From the NCBI GenBank assembly GCA_027297435.1, contig JAPUIA010000044.1, forward strand, positions 1 through 64,000: a stretch of DNA of 64,000 bases, given 5' to 3'. Both the position numbers and the translations under genes were made by a program. This document shows, piece by piece, positions 16,198 through 24,840 of the stretch; the stretch's first letter is position 1, and every line of letters starts with the position of its first letter. This DNA comes from Gammaproteobacteria bacterium. Lineage in GTDB: Bacteria > Pseudomonadota > Gammaproteobacteria > Pseudomonadales > Azotimanducaceae. The notes below the pieces were generated by a model. That model was not told where the DNA came from. It saw nothing but the letters and a program-made list of their open reading frames with translations, and searched no databases.

Positions 16198-17320
16198 CTT
16201 CGGACTCGTCGTCAATCCCGTGGCCGGACTCGGCGGTGCGGCCGGATTCAAGGGCAGTGATGCGGTGGACGCCAGTGAAGCGTTAGCGCGCGGCGGGCAA
16301 CCACGTGGAGAGAAGCGCTGCATGCGGCTGTTGGACGCGCTCGGTGCGACGCTCGATGACGTAAGCTGGACGACTTGGGGTGGTCCCATGGGCGAGCGGT
16401 GTCTGCGTGAATCCGGAGGCAAGTCCGGTGCGATGCACGTGTCTGTCATCGGCACGCCCACCGACCCTACGAGCGCGAAGGACACCGTTGCTGCCGCCAA
16501 GGCGTTGCACGATGGCGGCGTTGATCTGTTGATATTCGTTGGGGGTGATGGAACCGCCCGCGACGTGCACGATGCCGTGGGTGACCGCCTCCCGGCGCTG
16601 GGTGTGCCCGCAGGAGTCAAGATGCACTCCGGAGTGTTTGCGACGACGCCTGAGACGGCGGCCGAAGTCCTGCGGCGCTTGGTGACGGGTGGTTTGGTGC
16701 GGGTCTCGCACGCGGATGTTCGAGACGTCGACGAACAAGCGCTACGGCGCGGGCGCGTAGACGCGCGATTTTATGGCGAGCTTACCGTTCCCGAGGTGGG
16801 TGGCTTTCTGCAGCACACGAAGGAGGGTGGTCGAGAGAACGAAGCGCTCGCGGTGCAGGAGATCGTCGCAGAGATCGTGGAGCGGCTAGAGGGTTGTACT
16901 CGGGCCGTGGCGCTCGGTCCGGGCGGCACCGTCGCGGCAGTCAAGTCGGCACTGTCAATTCCGGCCACGTTACTGGGCGTTGACGTCTGGCGGCCCGAGG
17001 CGGATCCGCTTTTGGACGTCGACGCCCCGACGCTCGAGTCGCTTGGCGACGAACTGGGTACGCTGATCTTGAGCTTCACACGGCGCCAAGGTTTTTTGTT
17101 GGGCCGTGGCAATCAACAAATTTCACCAGTGGTGCTACGCGGGCTTGCTCGCAAAAACATCTGGGTAATCGGTACGCGGAGCAAGCTCCTCACCTTGCAC
17201 GGCCGTCCGCTGCTGGTCGATACGGACGACCCGACACTCGATCGGGAGTTCAGCGGCCTCACCGAGATCATCGCCGGTTATGACGATCGGCTGGCGTACC
17301 GGGTCGGTACGAGTGCCTAG
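16190..17320 (+). CDS. ATP-NAD kinase family protein (AcoX-like)
   Basis: A 376-residue protein with the NAD-kinase/diacylglycerol-kinase loop LIFVGGDGTARDV at about residues 115-127 and the N-terminal phrase GLVVNPVAGLGG. The extra N-terminal and C-terminal segments (LLGRGNQQISPVVL, IWVIGTRSKLLTL) are those of the longer AcoX-like/ATP-NAD kinase family protein rather than the short NadK. Members bind ATP and a dinucleotide or polyol-like partner; the precise substrate is not known. It overlaps the oxidoreductase upstream by eight bases and the methyltransferase downstream by eight bases, so the three form an operon. Confidence 0.8.
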   Translation: MLNFGLVVNPVAGLGGAAGFKGSDAVDASEALARGGQPRGEKRCMRLLDALGATLDDVSWTTWGGPMGERCLRESGGKSGAMHVSVIGTPTDPTSAKDTVAAAKALHDGGVDLLIFVGGDGTARDVHDAVGDRLPALGVPAGVKMHSGVFATTPETAAEVLRRLVTGGLVRVSHADVRDVDEQALRRGRVDARFYGELTVPEVGGFLQHTKEGGRENEALAVQEIVAEIVERLEGCTRAVALGPGGTVAAVKSALSIPATLLGVDVWRPEADPLLDVDAPTLESLGDELGTLILSFTRRQGFLLGRGNQQISPVVLRGLARKNIWVIGTRSKLLTLHGRPLLVDTDDPTLDREFSGLTEIIAGYDDRLAYRVGTSA

Positions 17321-18218
17321 TTTCTCGGTCGTCATCGATCGTTGTGTACGGCGCATCAGTTCCGCCGGGAACGAATGTGCCCGTTTGTTCCACGGCCGAG
17401 GTCACTGTTATCCGGGTTTCGAGCATCTGAGTGTCGACTACTTTCCACCCTACCTGCACATCGCGGTGTTTCGAAACAACGCTATCCACGTTGAGCCGTT
17501 GGTGGCTGAACTGCACACCGCGTTGCCGCGTATCGAAGGTGTTGTTGTCCAGCGCCGCGACGGCCGCCGAACGCGAACAGAGGTAATGCTGGGCACCATT
17601 CCGGACGAAGTCGTGGTGCGTGAGGCAGGACTGAGTTACGCGGTCAGGATGTTGCATAACCAAAACGTCGGATTGTTTCTGGATATGGCACCGACACGTC
17701 GCTGGGTGAGAGACGTGGCAAAGGATCGGTCGGTGCTGAATTTATTTGCGTTTACCTGCGGGTTTTCGGTTGCCGCGCTCGCCGGGGGAGCGAAGAAGGT
17801 CGTGAACAATGACATGAGTCGTAAAGCGCTGGCGTGGGGAGCGCACAACCATTCGCTGAATGGTCACGATCAGCGTGATGTGCGTATGCTGGCGCGCGAC
17901 CTATTCAAGTCGTGGGGGAAGATCCGTCAGTCGGCACCATTCGATCTGGTCATCATCGACCCGCCGACAAACCAGCGTGGCAGCTTCAATGCAGAAAGGC
18001 ATTACGGGCAAATCCTGAAACGCATGCCGGCATTTTGCGCGCCCGGCGCGTTGCTGTTGGTCTGTCTGAATTCGCCGTTTCTCGGGCCCGAATTTTTGAC
18101 CGGTCAAATGGCCCGATGGTGCCCGGATGCTACCTTCCAGGCGTTCTTGCCCGCATCCGAAGATTTTCAAGACCGCGACCCCGAGCGCGGCTTGAAACAG
18201 GCAATGTTTCGCCTGTGA
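17313..18218 (+). CDS. Class I SAM-dependent methyltransferase, RlmI/RlmK-like
   Basis: A 301-residue protein. The C-terminal two thirds resemble the RlmI/RlmK rRNA cytosine or guanosine methyltransferases: FLDMAPTRRWV, then VLNLFAFTCGFSVAALAGGAKKVVNND (SAM-binding core), and the catalytic-type motif DLVIIDPPTNQRGSF. The usual N-terminal PUA domain is lacking, and the N-terminus instead has a segment with LHIAVFRNNAI. The target could be RNA or protein. GTG at 17313 overlaps the upstream stop; ATG at 17280 is also possible. It converges on the hypothetical gene at 18240. Confidence 0.75.
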   Translation: MPSFSVVIDRCVRRISSAGNECARLFHGRGHCYPGFEHLSVDYFPPYLHIAVFRNNAIHVEPLVAELHTALPRIEGVVVQRRDGRRTRTEVMLGTIPDEVVVREAGLSYAVRMLHNQNVGLFLDMAPTRRWVRDVAKDRSVLNLFAFTCGFSVAALAGGAKKVVNNDMSRKALAWGAHNHSLNGHDQRDVRMLARDLFKSWGKIRQSAPFDLVIIDPPTNQRGSFNAERHYGQILKRMPAFCAPGALLLVCLNSPFLGPEFLTGQMARWCPDATFQAFLPASEDFQDRDPERGLKQAMFRL

Positions 18219-18239
18219 ATGAGGGTAGGACGTCGGTAG

Positions 18240-18677
18240 TCAACGGGCGTCCATTGTGGACATGAGTTCGAGCATGGCCGCGCGTACGGTTGTCGACGAT
18301 TTGGCGCTGAGCGCGCCGCGCAGCTGATAGATATGGGTTGAACGTTCGGCGCGGACCGACTCCGGCAGAGCCTCTTCCGCAGGTTGACAGGTCGTTGGCG
18401 AACAGAGCGCCGTGAAACATCGACCCGTCAATACCGCCAAGTCGATTGCCTCTTGCCGGATCACGTCCTCGTAACGCAGAAATCCTTCTTCGCCCAACCA
18501 GAGAAGCGTACCGAGACAGGCGAGATGCCGATCGGTGGGCATACCAAATTCATCCGGTTCTTCGAACCCGCAGATATCTTCGACAAACACCGTGTGGCGC
18601 CGAGGAAACATGCCGTAGAGCTGGTTTAGGACCTTGGCTGCGTCCTTGAAGAAGTCGTCGACATTGATGTCGCTCAT
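18240..18677 (-). CDS. Hypothetical protein coupled to alaA
   Basis: A 145-residue soluble-looking protein beginning MSDINVDDFFKDAAKVLNQLYG. It is largely helical, with a conserved-looking core VFVEDICGFEEPDEFGMPTDRHLACLGTLLWLGEEGFL. I do not recognise the family. The start at 18677 overlaps the alaA stop (TGATG-type), so translation is probably coupled to the aminotransferase; the ORF track extends 34 codons upstream into alaA. Two cysteines in TALCSPTTC are the only unusual residues. Its tie to alaA suggests a role related to amino-acid or peptide metabolism, but this is only context. Confidence 0.6.
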   Translation of the reverse strand: MSDINVDDFFKDAAKVLNQLYGMFPRRHTVFVEDICGFEEPDEFGMPTDRHLACLGTLLWLGEEGFLRYEDVIRQEAIDLAVLTGRCFTALCSPTTCQPAEEALPESVRAERSTHIYQLRGALSAKSSTTVRAAMLELMSTMDAR

Positions 18678-19936
18678 TGCCGGTACTGGTCTAAGAACCT
18701 CTTCAGGCGCCCGAGCGCGTCGATCAACTCCTCCGCATGGGGCAGGAAGACGATACGAAAATGATCCGGCCGCGGCCAATTGAAACCGGTACCTTGTACG
18801 ACCAGTAGCTTTTCTTGCCGGAGCAGGTCGAGAGCGAACTGCTCGTCGTCGGTGATGTTGAAACGCTCAACGTCCAGCTTGGGAAACAGGTAGAGCGCGC
18901 CCATGGGTTTGACGCAGCTGACGCCGTCGATCTCGTTCAATAGGTTCCATGCCAGGTTGCGTTGTTCGTAGAGCCGTCCGCCGGGTCGGATAAACTCACG
19001 AATGCTTTGGTACCCGCCTAACGCGGTCTGCACCGCATGTTGGGATGGCACGTTCGAACAGAGCCGCATCGACGCGAGTATGTCGAGACCCTCGATGTAG
19101 TCATGGGCGCGCTGCTTGGCCCCCGACACCACCATCCAGCCCGTTCGGAATCCGGCTACGCGATAGGTTTTTGACAAGCCGTTGAACGTGACGACCAACA
19201 AATCTTCGGCGAGCGTCGACAGCGGTACGTATTGAGCGTCGTCGTACAGGATCTTGTCGTAAATTTCGTCGGCGAACAGCACGAGGTCCCCGCTGCGCGC
19301 GATGTCGGCGAGCTTCTGCAAGACCGCTTTGTCGTACACCGCGCCCGTCGGGTTGTTTGGATTGATGACGACCATCGCTTTGGTGCGTGGGGTGATCTTG
19401 CGCTTCAGGTCTTCTACATCGGGTGCCCAGTCGCACGCTTCGTCACAGAGATAGTGGACGGGTTTACCGCCGCACAGATTCACCGCCGCGCTCCATAACG
19501 GGAAATCGGGAGCCGGAATCAAGACCTCGTCACCGTTTTCGATCAGACCTTGCAGAGCCATTAGGACCAATTCCGAGACGCCGTTGCCCATGTAGATGTC
19601 GTCGACTTCAACACCACGGATACCGAGCTGTTGACAATATTGCATGACGGCTTTGCGCGCGGAATACAAACCCTTGGCGTCGCAGTAACCCTGGGAGTTA
19701 GGCAGGTTGTGGATGACGTCGCGGAGGATTTCCTCGGGAGCGTCAAAACCGAACGGCGCCGGATTGCCGATATTGAGCTTGCACACCCGATGGCCTTCTT
19801 CCTCGAGCCGGTGCGCCTCCTCGAGCACCGGCCCGCGAATGTCGTAACACACACCGTCCAGCTTGCTCGATTTCTTGATGAGTCGAGACTTGCCGGGTAC
19901 CAATTCGGTCAACGGGTGTTGGGCTTCCTTTGTCAT
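18674..19936 (-). CDS. alaA: Alanine aminotransferase AlaA (class I/II aminotransferase)
   Basis: A 420-residue pyridoxal-phosphate enzyme of fold type I. It has the features of AlaA: LNIGNPAPFGFDAPEEI near residue 53, QGYCDAKGL, the PLP contact VVINPNNPTGAVY, the DEIYDKILYD stretch, and the lysine in FNGLSKTYRVAGFRTGW, which forms the Schiff base. AlaA makes alanine from pyruvate and glutamate in the cytoplasm. Length matches the E. coli enzyme (405) with a slightly longer N-terminus. It is divergent from msrB with a short AT-rich gap and coupled to the following hypothetical gene. Confidence 0.9.
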   Translation of the reverse strand: MTKEAQHPLTELVPGKSRLIKKSSKLDGVCYDIRGPVLEEAHRLEEEGHRVCKLNIGNPAPFGFDAPEEILRDVIHNLPNSQGYCDAKGLYSARKAVMQYCQQLGIRGVEVDDIYMGNGVSELVLMALQGLIENGDEVLIPAPDFPLWSAAVNLCGGKPVHYLCDEACDWAPDVEDLKRKITPRTKAMVVINPNNPTGAVYDKAVLQKLADIARSGDLVLFADEIYDKILYDDAQYVPLSTLAEDLLVVTFNGLSKTYRVAGFRTGWMVVSGAKQRAHDYIEGLDILASMRLCSNVPSQHAVQTALGGYQSIREFIRPGGRLYEQRNLAWNLLNEIDGVSCVKPMGALYLFPKLDVERFNITDDEQFALDLLRQEKLLVVQGTGFNWPRPDHFRIVFLPHAEELIDALGRLKRFLDQYRQ

Positions 19937-20005
19937 CCTGGTTAGACTTTGTTCTCTTATAAAGAGCCAATTAGACCAGCAATAATAGTAGCAGGGGAGT
20001 CAAAC

Positions 20006-20404
20006 ATGGGTAAGGTGGCCAAAACAGACGACGAGTGGCGTGGATCGCTCACGACGGAGGAATACCAGATCACCCGCAACGCGGGCACGGAGCGTGCTTT
20101 CACCGGCGTCTACTGGGATACCAAGACGCCAGGCATCTACAACTGCAAGTGCTGTGATACGCCGCTTTTCGACTCCGAGACCAAGTACGATTCGGGCAGT
20201 GGGTGGCCGAGTTTTTATGCGCCCATCGCGGAAGACCTGGTGATCACGCGGGAAGACGACAGCATGGGAATGCGTCGCAATGAGGTGCTGTGTGCAGCTT
20301 GCGATGCGCATCTCGGCCACGTTTTTCCAGACGGGCCGCAACCGACCGGCAGGCGCTTTTGTTTGAATTCCGCGTCGTTGCGCCTCGACGAACAATCCTC
20401 TTAA
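20006..20404 (+). CDS. msrB: Peptide-methionine (R)-S-oxide reductase MsrB
   Basis: A 132-residue protein that repairs methionine-R-sulfoxide in proteins. It has the two zinc-binding pairs (CKCC, and [16 protein letters not shown]) and the catalytic Cys in [12 protein letters not shown], plus the [11 protein letters not shown] loop. Start at 20006 follows a purine-rich AGCAGGGGAG and gives a typical length; the ORF track starts 19 codons upstream. The gene is divergently transcribed from alaA, with both promoters in the roughly 70-bp gap. Confidence 0.9.
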   Translation: MGKVAKTDDEWRGSLTTEEYQITRNAGTERAFTGVYWDTKTPGIYNCKCCDTPLFDSETKYDSGSGWPSFYAPIAEDLVITREDDSMGMRRNEVLCAACDAHLGHVFPDGPQPTGRRFCLNSASLRLDEQSS

Positions 20405-20431
20405 TGTCCTGGGACAGGACAAGGAGCCGCT

Positions 20432-21955
20432 GTGCACCCGGGCCTAATCGCAGAGCGTGAGCCGGACAAAGTTGCCTACGTCATGGCGAGCACCGGCCAA
20501 ACCGTCACGTTCCGGGAGCTGGAACAGACGGCCAACCAAGGCGCGCATGTCTTTCGCCGACACGGTCTGAAGCGCGGCGACCACGTCGCCATCATGCTGG
20601 AGAACCATCCGCGATTCTTGCAGATCTGTTGGGCGGCGCAACGCGCGGGTTTGTACTACACGGCGATCAGCTATCTTCTGCAACAAGCCGAAGTGCAATA
20701 CATTGTCGAGAATTGCGAGGCCAAGGTCTTCATCACATCGATCGCTCAGAAAGCGGTGGTAGAACCTCTAGCAGACACGTTGCGGCCGCTGCAAGCTTGC
20801 TACATGTTAGACGGCGTGCTCGATGGATTCGATGCTTGGGAAACGGCATTAGACGGGCAACCCGGCACGCCCATCATGGATGAGCAGGAGGGTGCGTCCA
20901 TGTTGTACTCATCCGGTACGACGGGTTTTCCCAAAGGCATCAAACGCCCGTTGCCGGAAGTCTCGTATGGCGAGTCCGAGGCGCCGAATTTGCTCGAGGC
21001 GCTGTATGGCATCAAAGCAGACTCGATATATCTGTCGCCGGCACCGCTGTATCACGCCGCACCCTTGAGCTTCACCATGGGTTGTCTGCGCAACGGTGTC
21101 GCCGTGGTGGTTATGGAGCGGTTCGATGCACAATTCGCGCTGCAAACCATCCAAGACTACAAAATCACGCACAGCCAGTGGGTGCCGACGATGTTCATTC
21201 GCATGTTGAAGCTAGCCGACGAGGTGCGTATGCAATACGACGTAACCTCTCTCGAGTGCGCCATACATGCCGCAGCGCCCTGTCCGGTGCCCGTAAAAAC
21301 ACAGATGATCGAATGGTGGGGACCGATAATTTACGAATATTACGCCGGCACCGAAGGCAACGGATTCGTGCAGCTCAACTCCGAGGAGTGGCTAGCGCAT
21401 CGAGGGTCGGTCGGCCGGCCGTTGGGATGCGAAATACACATCTGTGACGACGCCGGCAACGAGTTGCCCGTTGGTGAACCCGGCACAATCTACTTTGGTG
21501 GCGGCGGTGAGTTTGAGTACTTCAAAGACGCAGCCAAAACTCAGGATTCGCGCCACGCAAAGGGTTGGTCGACACTTGGCGACGTCGGCTATCTGGACAC
21601 AGACGGCTACCTCTACCTAACCGATCGCAAGCATTTCATGATCATTTCCGGTGGTGTGAACATCTACCCGCAGGAAGCTGAGAATATATTGATTCTTCAC
21701 GAGGCGGTGATGGACGTCGCGGTCTTCGGCGTGCCGAACGATGAGTTCGGCGAGGAAGTCAAAGCCGTCGTACAGCCGGCCGACATGGCCAGTGCCGGTC
21801 CGCTGCTCGAACTGGAACTCATCGACTATTGCCGTTCGCAGCTCTCGAGCATCAAGTGTCCGAGATCCATCGATTTTCGCGAGGAATTGCCGCGCCACCC
21901 GACGGGCAAACTGTACAAGCGTCTCCTGAAGGACGAGTACTGGGCTCGGGCGTAG
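20432..21955 (+). CDS. Acyl-CoA synthetase (AMP-forming, ANL superfamily)
   Basis: A 507-residue adenylate-forming ligase. The P-loop A3 motif SMLYSSGTTGFPKGIKRPL is at about residues 152-170, the A5 motif YYAGTEGNG at about 300, and the A7/A8 region is LGDVGYLDTDGYLYLTDRKHFMIISGG. The final block GKLYKRLLKDEY carries the catalytic Lys. It activates a carboxylic acid to its CoA thioester; the chain length cannot be determined. Start is GTG at 20432, 25 bases after msrB. It converges on the spermidine-synthase-like gene, whose end lies four bases away. Confidence 0.85.
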   Translation: MHPGLIAEREPDKVAYVMASTGQTVTFRELEQTANQGAHVFRRHGLKRGDHVAIMLENHPRFLQICWAAQRAGLYYTAISYLLQQAEVQYIVENCEAKVFITSIAQKAVVEPLADTLRPLQACYMLDGVLDGFDAWETALDGQPGTPIMDEQEGASMLYSSGTTGFPKGIKRPLPEVSYGESEAPNLLEALYGIKADSIYLSPAPLYHAAPLSFTMGCLRNGVAVVVMERFDAQFALQTIQDYKITHSQWVPTMFIRMLKLADEVRMQYDVTSLECAIHAAAPCPVPVKTQMIEWWGPIIYEYYAGTEGNGFVQLNSEEWLAHRGSVGRPLGCEIHICDDAGNELPVGEPGTIYFGGGGEFEYFKDAAKTQDSRHAKGWSTLGDVGYLDTDGYLYLTDRKHFMIISGGVNIYPQEAENILILHEAVMDVAVFGVPNDEFGEEVKAVVQPADMASAGPLLELELIDYCRSQLSSIKCPRSIDFREELPRHPTGKLYKRLLKDEYWARA

Positions 21956-21959
21956 AGTT

Positions 21960-22844
21960 TTATCGATTCTGCAATAGGTTGACCGGCGAATATTGATCGG
22001 TGAGCACTCGTACGTCATCGTCCCAATCCACTTTGGTCGACAACTGTCTGGGGTAGGCACGGATATCGATTCCGAAGGGCTTGAGCCGATCTTCGAGTTG
22101 CTTTGCCCGTTGCCCGAGAACCAACACGTTGGGCAGTGGTTGTTGGCTTGTCAGAATGACCCGATTGGAACTTCGCCAGGGGCGTAGGTTGAAAAACTCG
22201 CCGAATACAGCATGGTAGGTGGCAGACTCATGGTCGTATAGACGGCTGACGGTGAACGTATTTGCCGCAATGATCCCGTCGTCGGTAAGCAGGGACTTGG
22301 TCTCACTGAGGTATTCGCGCGTCATCAGGTGTTCGGGGATGTAATCGCCGTTGAATGCGTCCAGCATGATCAGGTCGTAACGATCGGCTCGGATGAGCGC
22401 TCGCTTGGTGAATACCCGTGCGTCCTGGGCGAACACTTGCAGTTTTTCGGTTTCGGTAAAACCGAAAAAACGTTTGGCCACTTTGACGACCGCGGGGTCG
22501 ATTTCCACGACATCGATCTGCGCTTCAGGAAACAACTCGGCCAACGCCATCGGCAGCGTTCCGCCGCCGAGGCCGGCGATCAACACCCGTTTCGGATTGG
22601 GATTCAACAGCAGCGCCGACATCATCATCTTGGTGTAGGTAAAGACCATCTCCTTTGGCCGTCGCTGGTCGATGCAGGATTGATTGCGCTGATCGCGGCG
22701 TACGCTGAACTGTAAACACACCATGGAACCGTGCTTGTTGACCAATATCGACTGATAGAGCGATCTTTCTTTGTGGATGAGTTCTGCAGTCGCCGAAATC
22801 GAGACGCCGCACAGCAGGGTGGCGATGATCGCGTTGCGCATCAT
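21960..22844 (-). CDS. Spermidine-synthase-like protein with N-terminal signal/anchor
   Basis: A 294-residue protein. The core is a spermidine/spermine-synthase-type methyltransferase fold: VLIAGLGGGTLPMALAELFPEAQIDVVEIDPAVV (SAM or dcSAM-binding) and YDLIMLDAFNGDYIP. Unlike SpeE, it begins with a hydrophobic signal-like stretch (NAIIATLLCGVSISATAE). It overlaps the preceding six-helix membrane gene by four bases, so the two together correspond to the fused membrane/spermidine-synthase proteins found in many bacteria, here split into two ORFs. Substrate unknown; whether it faces the cytoplasm or periplasm needs testing. Confidence 0.75.
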   Translation of the reverse strand: MMRNAIIATLLCGVSISATAELIHKERSLYQSILVNKHGSMVCLQFSVRRDQRNQSCIDQRRPKEMVFTYTKMMMSALLLNPNPKRVLIAGLGGGTLPMALAELFPEAQIDVVEIDPAVVKVAKRFFGFTETEKLQVFAQDARVFTKRALIRADRYDLIMLDAFNGDYIPEHLMTREYLSETKSLLTDDGIIAANTFTVSRLYDHESATYHAVFGEFFNLRPWRSSNRVILTSQQPLPNVLVLGQRAKQLEDRLKPFGIDIRAYPRQLSTKVDWDDDVRVLTDQYSPVNLLQNR

Positions 22845-23425
22845 CGTCGGCTCACGAATAGCGCAAGCGCACCCACTACCAGCAGCGCGAGTGTCAAGAG
22901 TATCAGTATGGTATTCACCTCGAAATACAGCACGAGATAGAAACTGGTACCCAACGTGCCGAGTGCGCTGCCCACCGTCGAGACGAAGTACAGACGTCCC
23001 GCGACGCGCCCCGATTCCTCCGTGGTCTGCACCAAAAGCCGCACCGAGTACGGGGAAATCATGCCGAGTATGGCGGTTGGCACCGCGAACAAGAAGGTGG
23101 CTGCCAAGAGCGATCCGTAGCGGGTGTCTTCGATCCGTTCGAATATCCAGATCATGGCCGGTTCGCTGAAGTAACCCAGGGGATAGAGAAACACCGCGCC
23201 GACGAGAAACACGCTACCGAACTTGGCGAGCGATGGTGCCTTGACCGACCAGCGCCCGCCGTACAGGTAACCGATCGCCAGACTCGCCATGAAGATCGTG
23301 ATGATGCTTCCCCAGACGTGGATGCTATTGCCGAAATAGGGCGCCAACATGCGCCCTCCCAACATCTCCAACGACATGATCACGAACCCGCCGACGAAGG
23401 CGAGGCAATAAACGAGATACGACAA
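22841..23425 (-). CDS. Membrane protein, N-terminal half of the split membrane/spermidine-synthase system
   Basis: A 194-residue integral membrane protein with about six helices, starting LVYCLAFVGGFVIMSLEMLGGRMLAPYFG. This SLEMxxGRxLAPxFG phrase is the hallmark of the membrane half of the fused MFS/spermidine-synthase family, and AILGMISPYSVRLL is another conserved segment. Its ATGA overlap with the following synthase-like gene indicates coupled translation. Divergent from the LLM oxidoreductase with about 115 bp between. Confidence 0.75.
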   Translation of the reverse strand: MSYLVYCLAFVGGFVIMSLEMLGGRMLAPYFGNSIHVWGSIITIFMASLAIGYLYGGRWSVKAPSLAKFGSVFLVGAVFLYPLGYFSEPAMIWIFERIEDTRYGSLLAATFLFAVPTAILGMISPYSVRLLVQTTEESGRVAGRLYFVSTVGSALGTLGTSFYLVLYFEVNTILILLTLALLVVGALALFVSRR

Positions 23426-23539
23426 GCAACTACTCTACGACGGACTATGTGGACGAGAGCGGGGCAGTGTACAAACTGACGTGTCGAATTAACAACTCGA
23501 TGGGTAAGATCGTTATCCCAGGGCAAGAGGAGGGAATCT

Positions 23540-24343
23540 ATGGATATTGGCGTGACGCTCAGAAATATGGGTCCGCAATCGACCGTGGAGGTGATGGTGT
23601 CGGGCGCGAAGGCCGCCGAGGGTCTCGGCTTCGAATCCATCTGGATTACCGACCACATCGCCATTCCGCCCGACGATGCGGAAGGTAGCGGCGGTCGCTA
23701 TCTGGATCCCCTGGTGACGCTAGCGTTCCTGGCAGGACAGACGAGTTCTATCAAGCTTGGCACGGGCGTGTTGATTCTGCCGTACCGCCCGGCGCTACCC
23801 ACCGTCAAACAAATTGCCACGCTGCAGGAACTGTCGCGCGAACGGCTGCTACTCGGGGTCGGGATCGGGTGGATGGATGCCGAATTTCGCGCACTCGGCA
23901 TCGATCGGCATCGACGCGGCGCCATTAGCGACGAGCTGCTCGAGTTTCTCAACCGTTGTTTCGAGAACGATACGGTGACGGTCAATGGGCAGCCGTTCCT
24001 GTTCAAGCCGCGCCCCGCAAAACCGCCGGTATATGTCGGCGGGGCCGCGCCTCATGCGCTGGAACGGGCCGCCCGCCTCGGCGACGGGTGGTTACCGATG
24101 GCGGGCTCCGCCGAGGGTTTGCGTGAAACGATTGCCCGCTATCGTGATCGTACGGAAGCGCTGGGTCGTCCGCGTGGGTTGGTGACCGTCATGAGCGGGG
24201 TGCCGCTCGACGATGCCGATGCGGGGCGGCGAGCGCTCGATGCCTTTCGGGCCCTGGATATCGAACGGCTGGTTTGTGGGTTGCGCTACGACACGGCGGA
24301 CGAGTACCAGCGTCAGTTGGAGGCGTTGGCCAACCTGTGCTAA
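23540..24343 (+). CDS. LLM-class flavin-dependent oxidoreductase (TIGR03619-like)
   Basis: A 267-residue TIM-barrel protein of the luciferase-like monooxygenase class: MDIGVTLRNMGPQ at the start, FESIWITDHIAIP, LGTGVLILPYRPALPTVKQIATL, LLLGVGIGWMDAEFRALG, and PPVYVGGAAPHALERAARLGDGW. Many TIGR03619 members use coenzyme F420; whether this organism makes F420 cannot be seen here, and FMN is the alternative. GAGGAGGGAATCT upstream of the ATG is a strong ribosome-binding site. It stands alone on the plus strand with a divergent promoter region. Confidence 0.8.
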   Translation: MDIGVTLRNMGPQSTVEVMVSGAKAAEGLGFESIWITDHIAIPPDDAEGSGGRYLDPLVTLAFLAGQTSSIKLGTGVLILPYRPALPTVKQIATLQELSRERLLLGVGIGWMDAEFRALGIDRHRRGAISDELLEFLNRCFENDTVTVNGQPFLFKPRPAKPPVYVGGAAPHALERAARLGDGWLPMAGSAEGLRETIARYRDRTEALGRPRGLVTVMSGVPLDDADAGRRALDAFRALDIERLVCGLRYDTADEYQRQLEALANLC

Positions 24344-24606
24344 CGGGTATTTGAAGGAAGAGGGCGCTGCCTTGGCCGCGTGCCAGTACATGGCCCCAAA
24401 GCGTCACATCTACACCCACGAGGGCCATGTCCGCGCCGGATTGCGAATATCGATATTATTTGATAGTTCTAATAAAATCCTTATAAATCAAAAAGATAAA
24501 GAATTATTCATGGCGTTGGCACGTTTCCTGAATGACTCCTAGCGGTTTCATCACCCGTAGTCCCTTTTTGGGCCGAAGGCCCATACGCAGTATTGAGGAG
24601 AGGCAG
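24344..24606. other. Intergenic region with AT-rich island
   Basis: The 263 bases after the LLM gene hold a conspicuous AT-rich block at about 24447-24510 (ATATTATTTGATAGTTCTAA and following), unlike the GC-rich surroundings. It may carry the promoter of the 63-codon ORF that follows. A small palindrome GGGCC-GAA-GGCCC lies at about 24571-24583 but has no T-run in either correct position, so I do not call it a terminator. Confidence 0.5.
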
Positions 24607-24798
24607 ATGAACACAGTGAGAGAACCCTACCCGGGTCAGTTTTCGACCACCCCCGATATGCTCCACGTTGCGATCCCACGGATGGAAATCGTGGCGCAGA
24701 TGGCTATTCGCGGCGAGCACGAAACGTTGAACGACGTGTGCTTGGCCGTCGCAATCGTAGCGGACGCGATCGCCTCTGCGCAAACCGATCAGGCGTAA
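24607..24798 (+). CDS. Small hypothetical protein, 63 aa
   Basis: A 63-residue soluble protein beginning MNTVREPYPGQFSTTPD, followed by a helix-rich region (MEIVAQMAIRGEHETLNDVCLAVAIVADAIASA). The start is supported by TTGAGGAGAGG about seven bases upstream; the ORF track reads 25 codons too far. No family is recognised. It is isolated between an AT-rich region and the convergent enoyl-CoA hydratase gene. A 6-bp inverted repeat CTGAAG-GGGCG-CTTCAG just after the stop could form a hairpin but lacks a T-run. Confidence 0.5.
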   Translation: MNTVREPYPGQFSTTPDMLHVAIPRMEIVAQMAIRGEHETLNDVCLAVAIVADAIASAQTDQA

Positions 24799-24840
24799 CT
24801 GAAGGGGCGCTTCAGCACCCGAGCGCGAAGTTACGGGAAC

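Noticed and set aside
15571-16620. 349-codon minus-strand ORF
   Set aside because: Lies across two plus-strand genes with clear motifs and encodes low-complexity Pro/Ser/Arg-rich sequence.
24515-24535. Sigma54-like TGGCAC sequence upstream of the 63-codon gene
   Set aside because: The -12 half does not match the required GC, so the resemblance is only partial.
24571-24583. GGGCC-GAA-GGCCC palindrome as terminator
   Set aside because: T-run lies on the wrong side of the stem for both strands.
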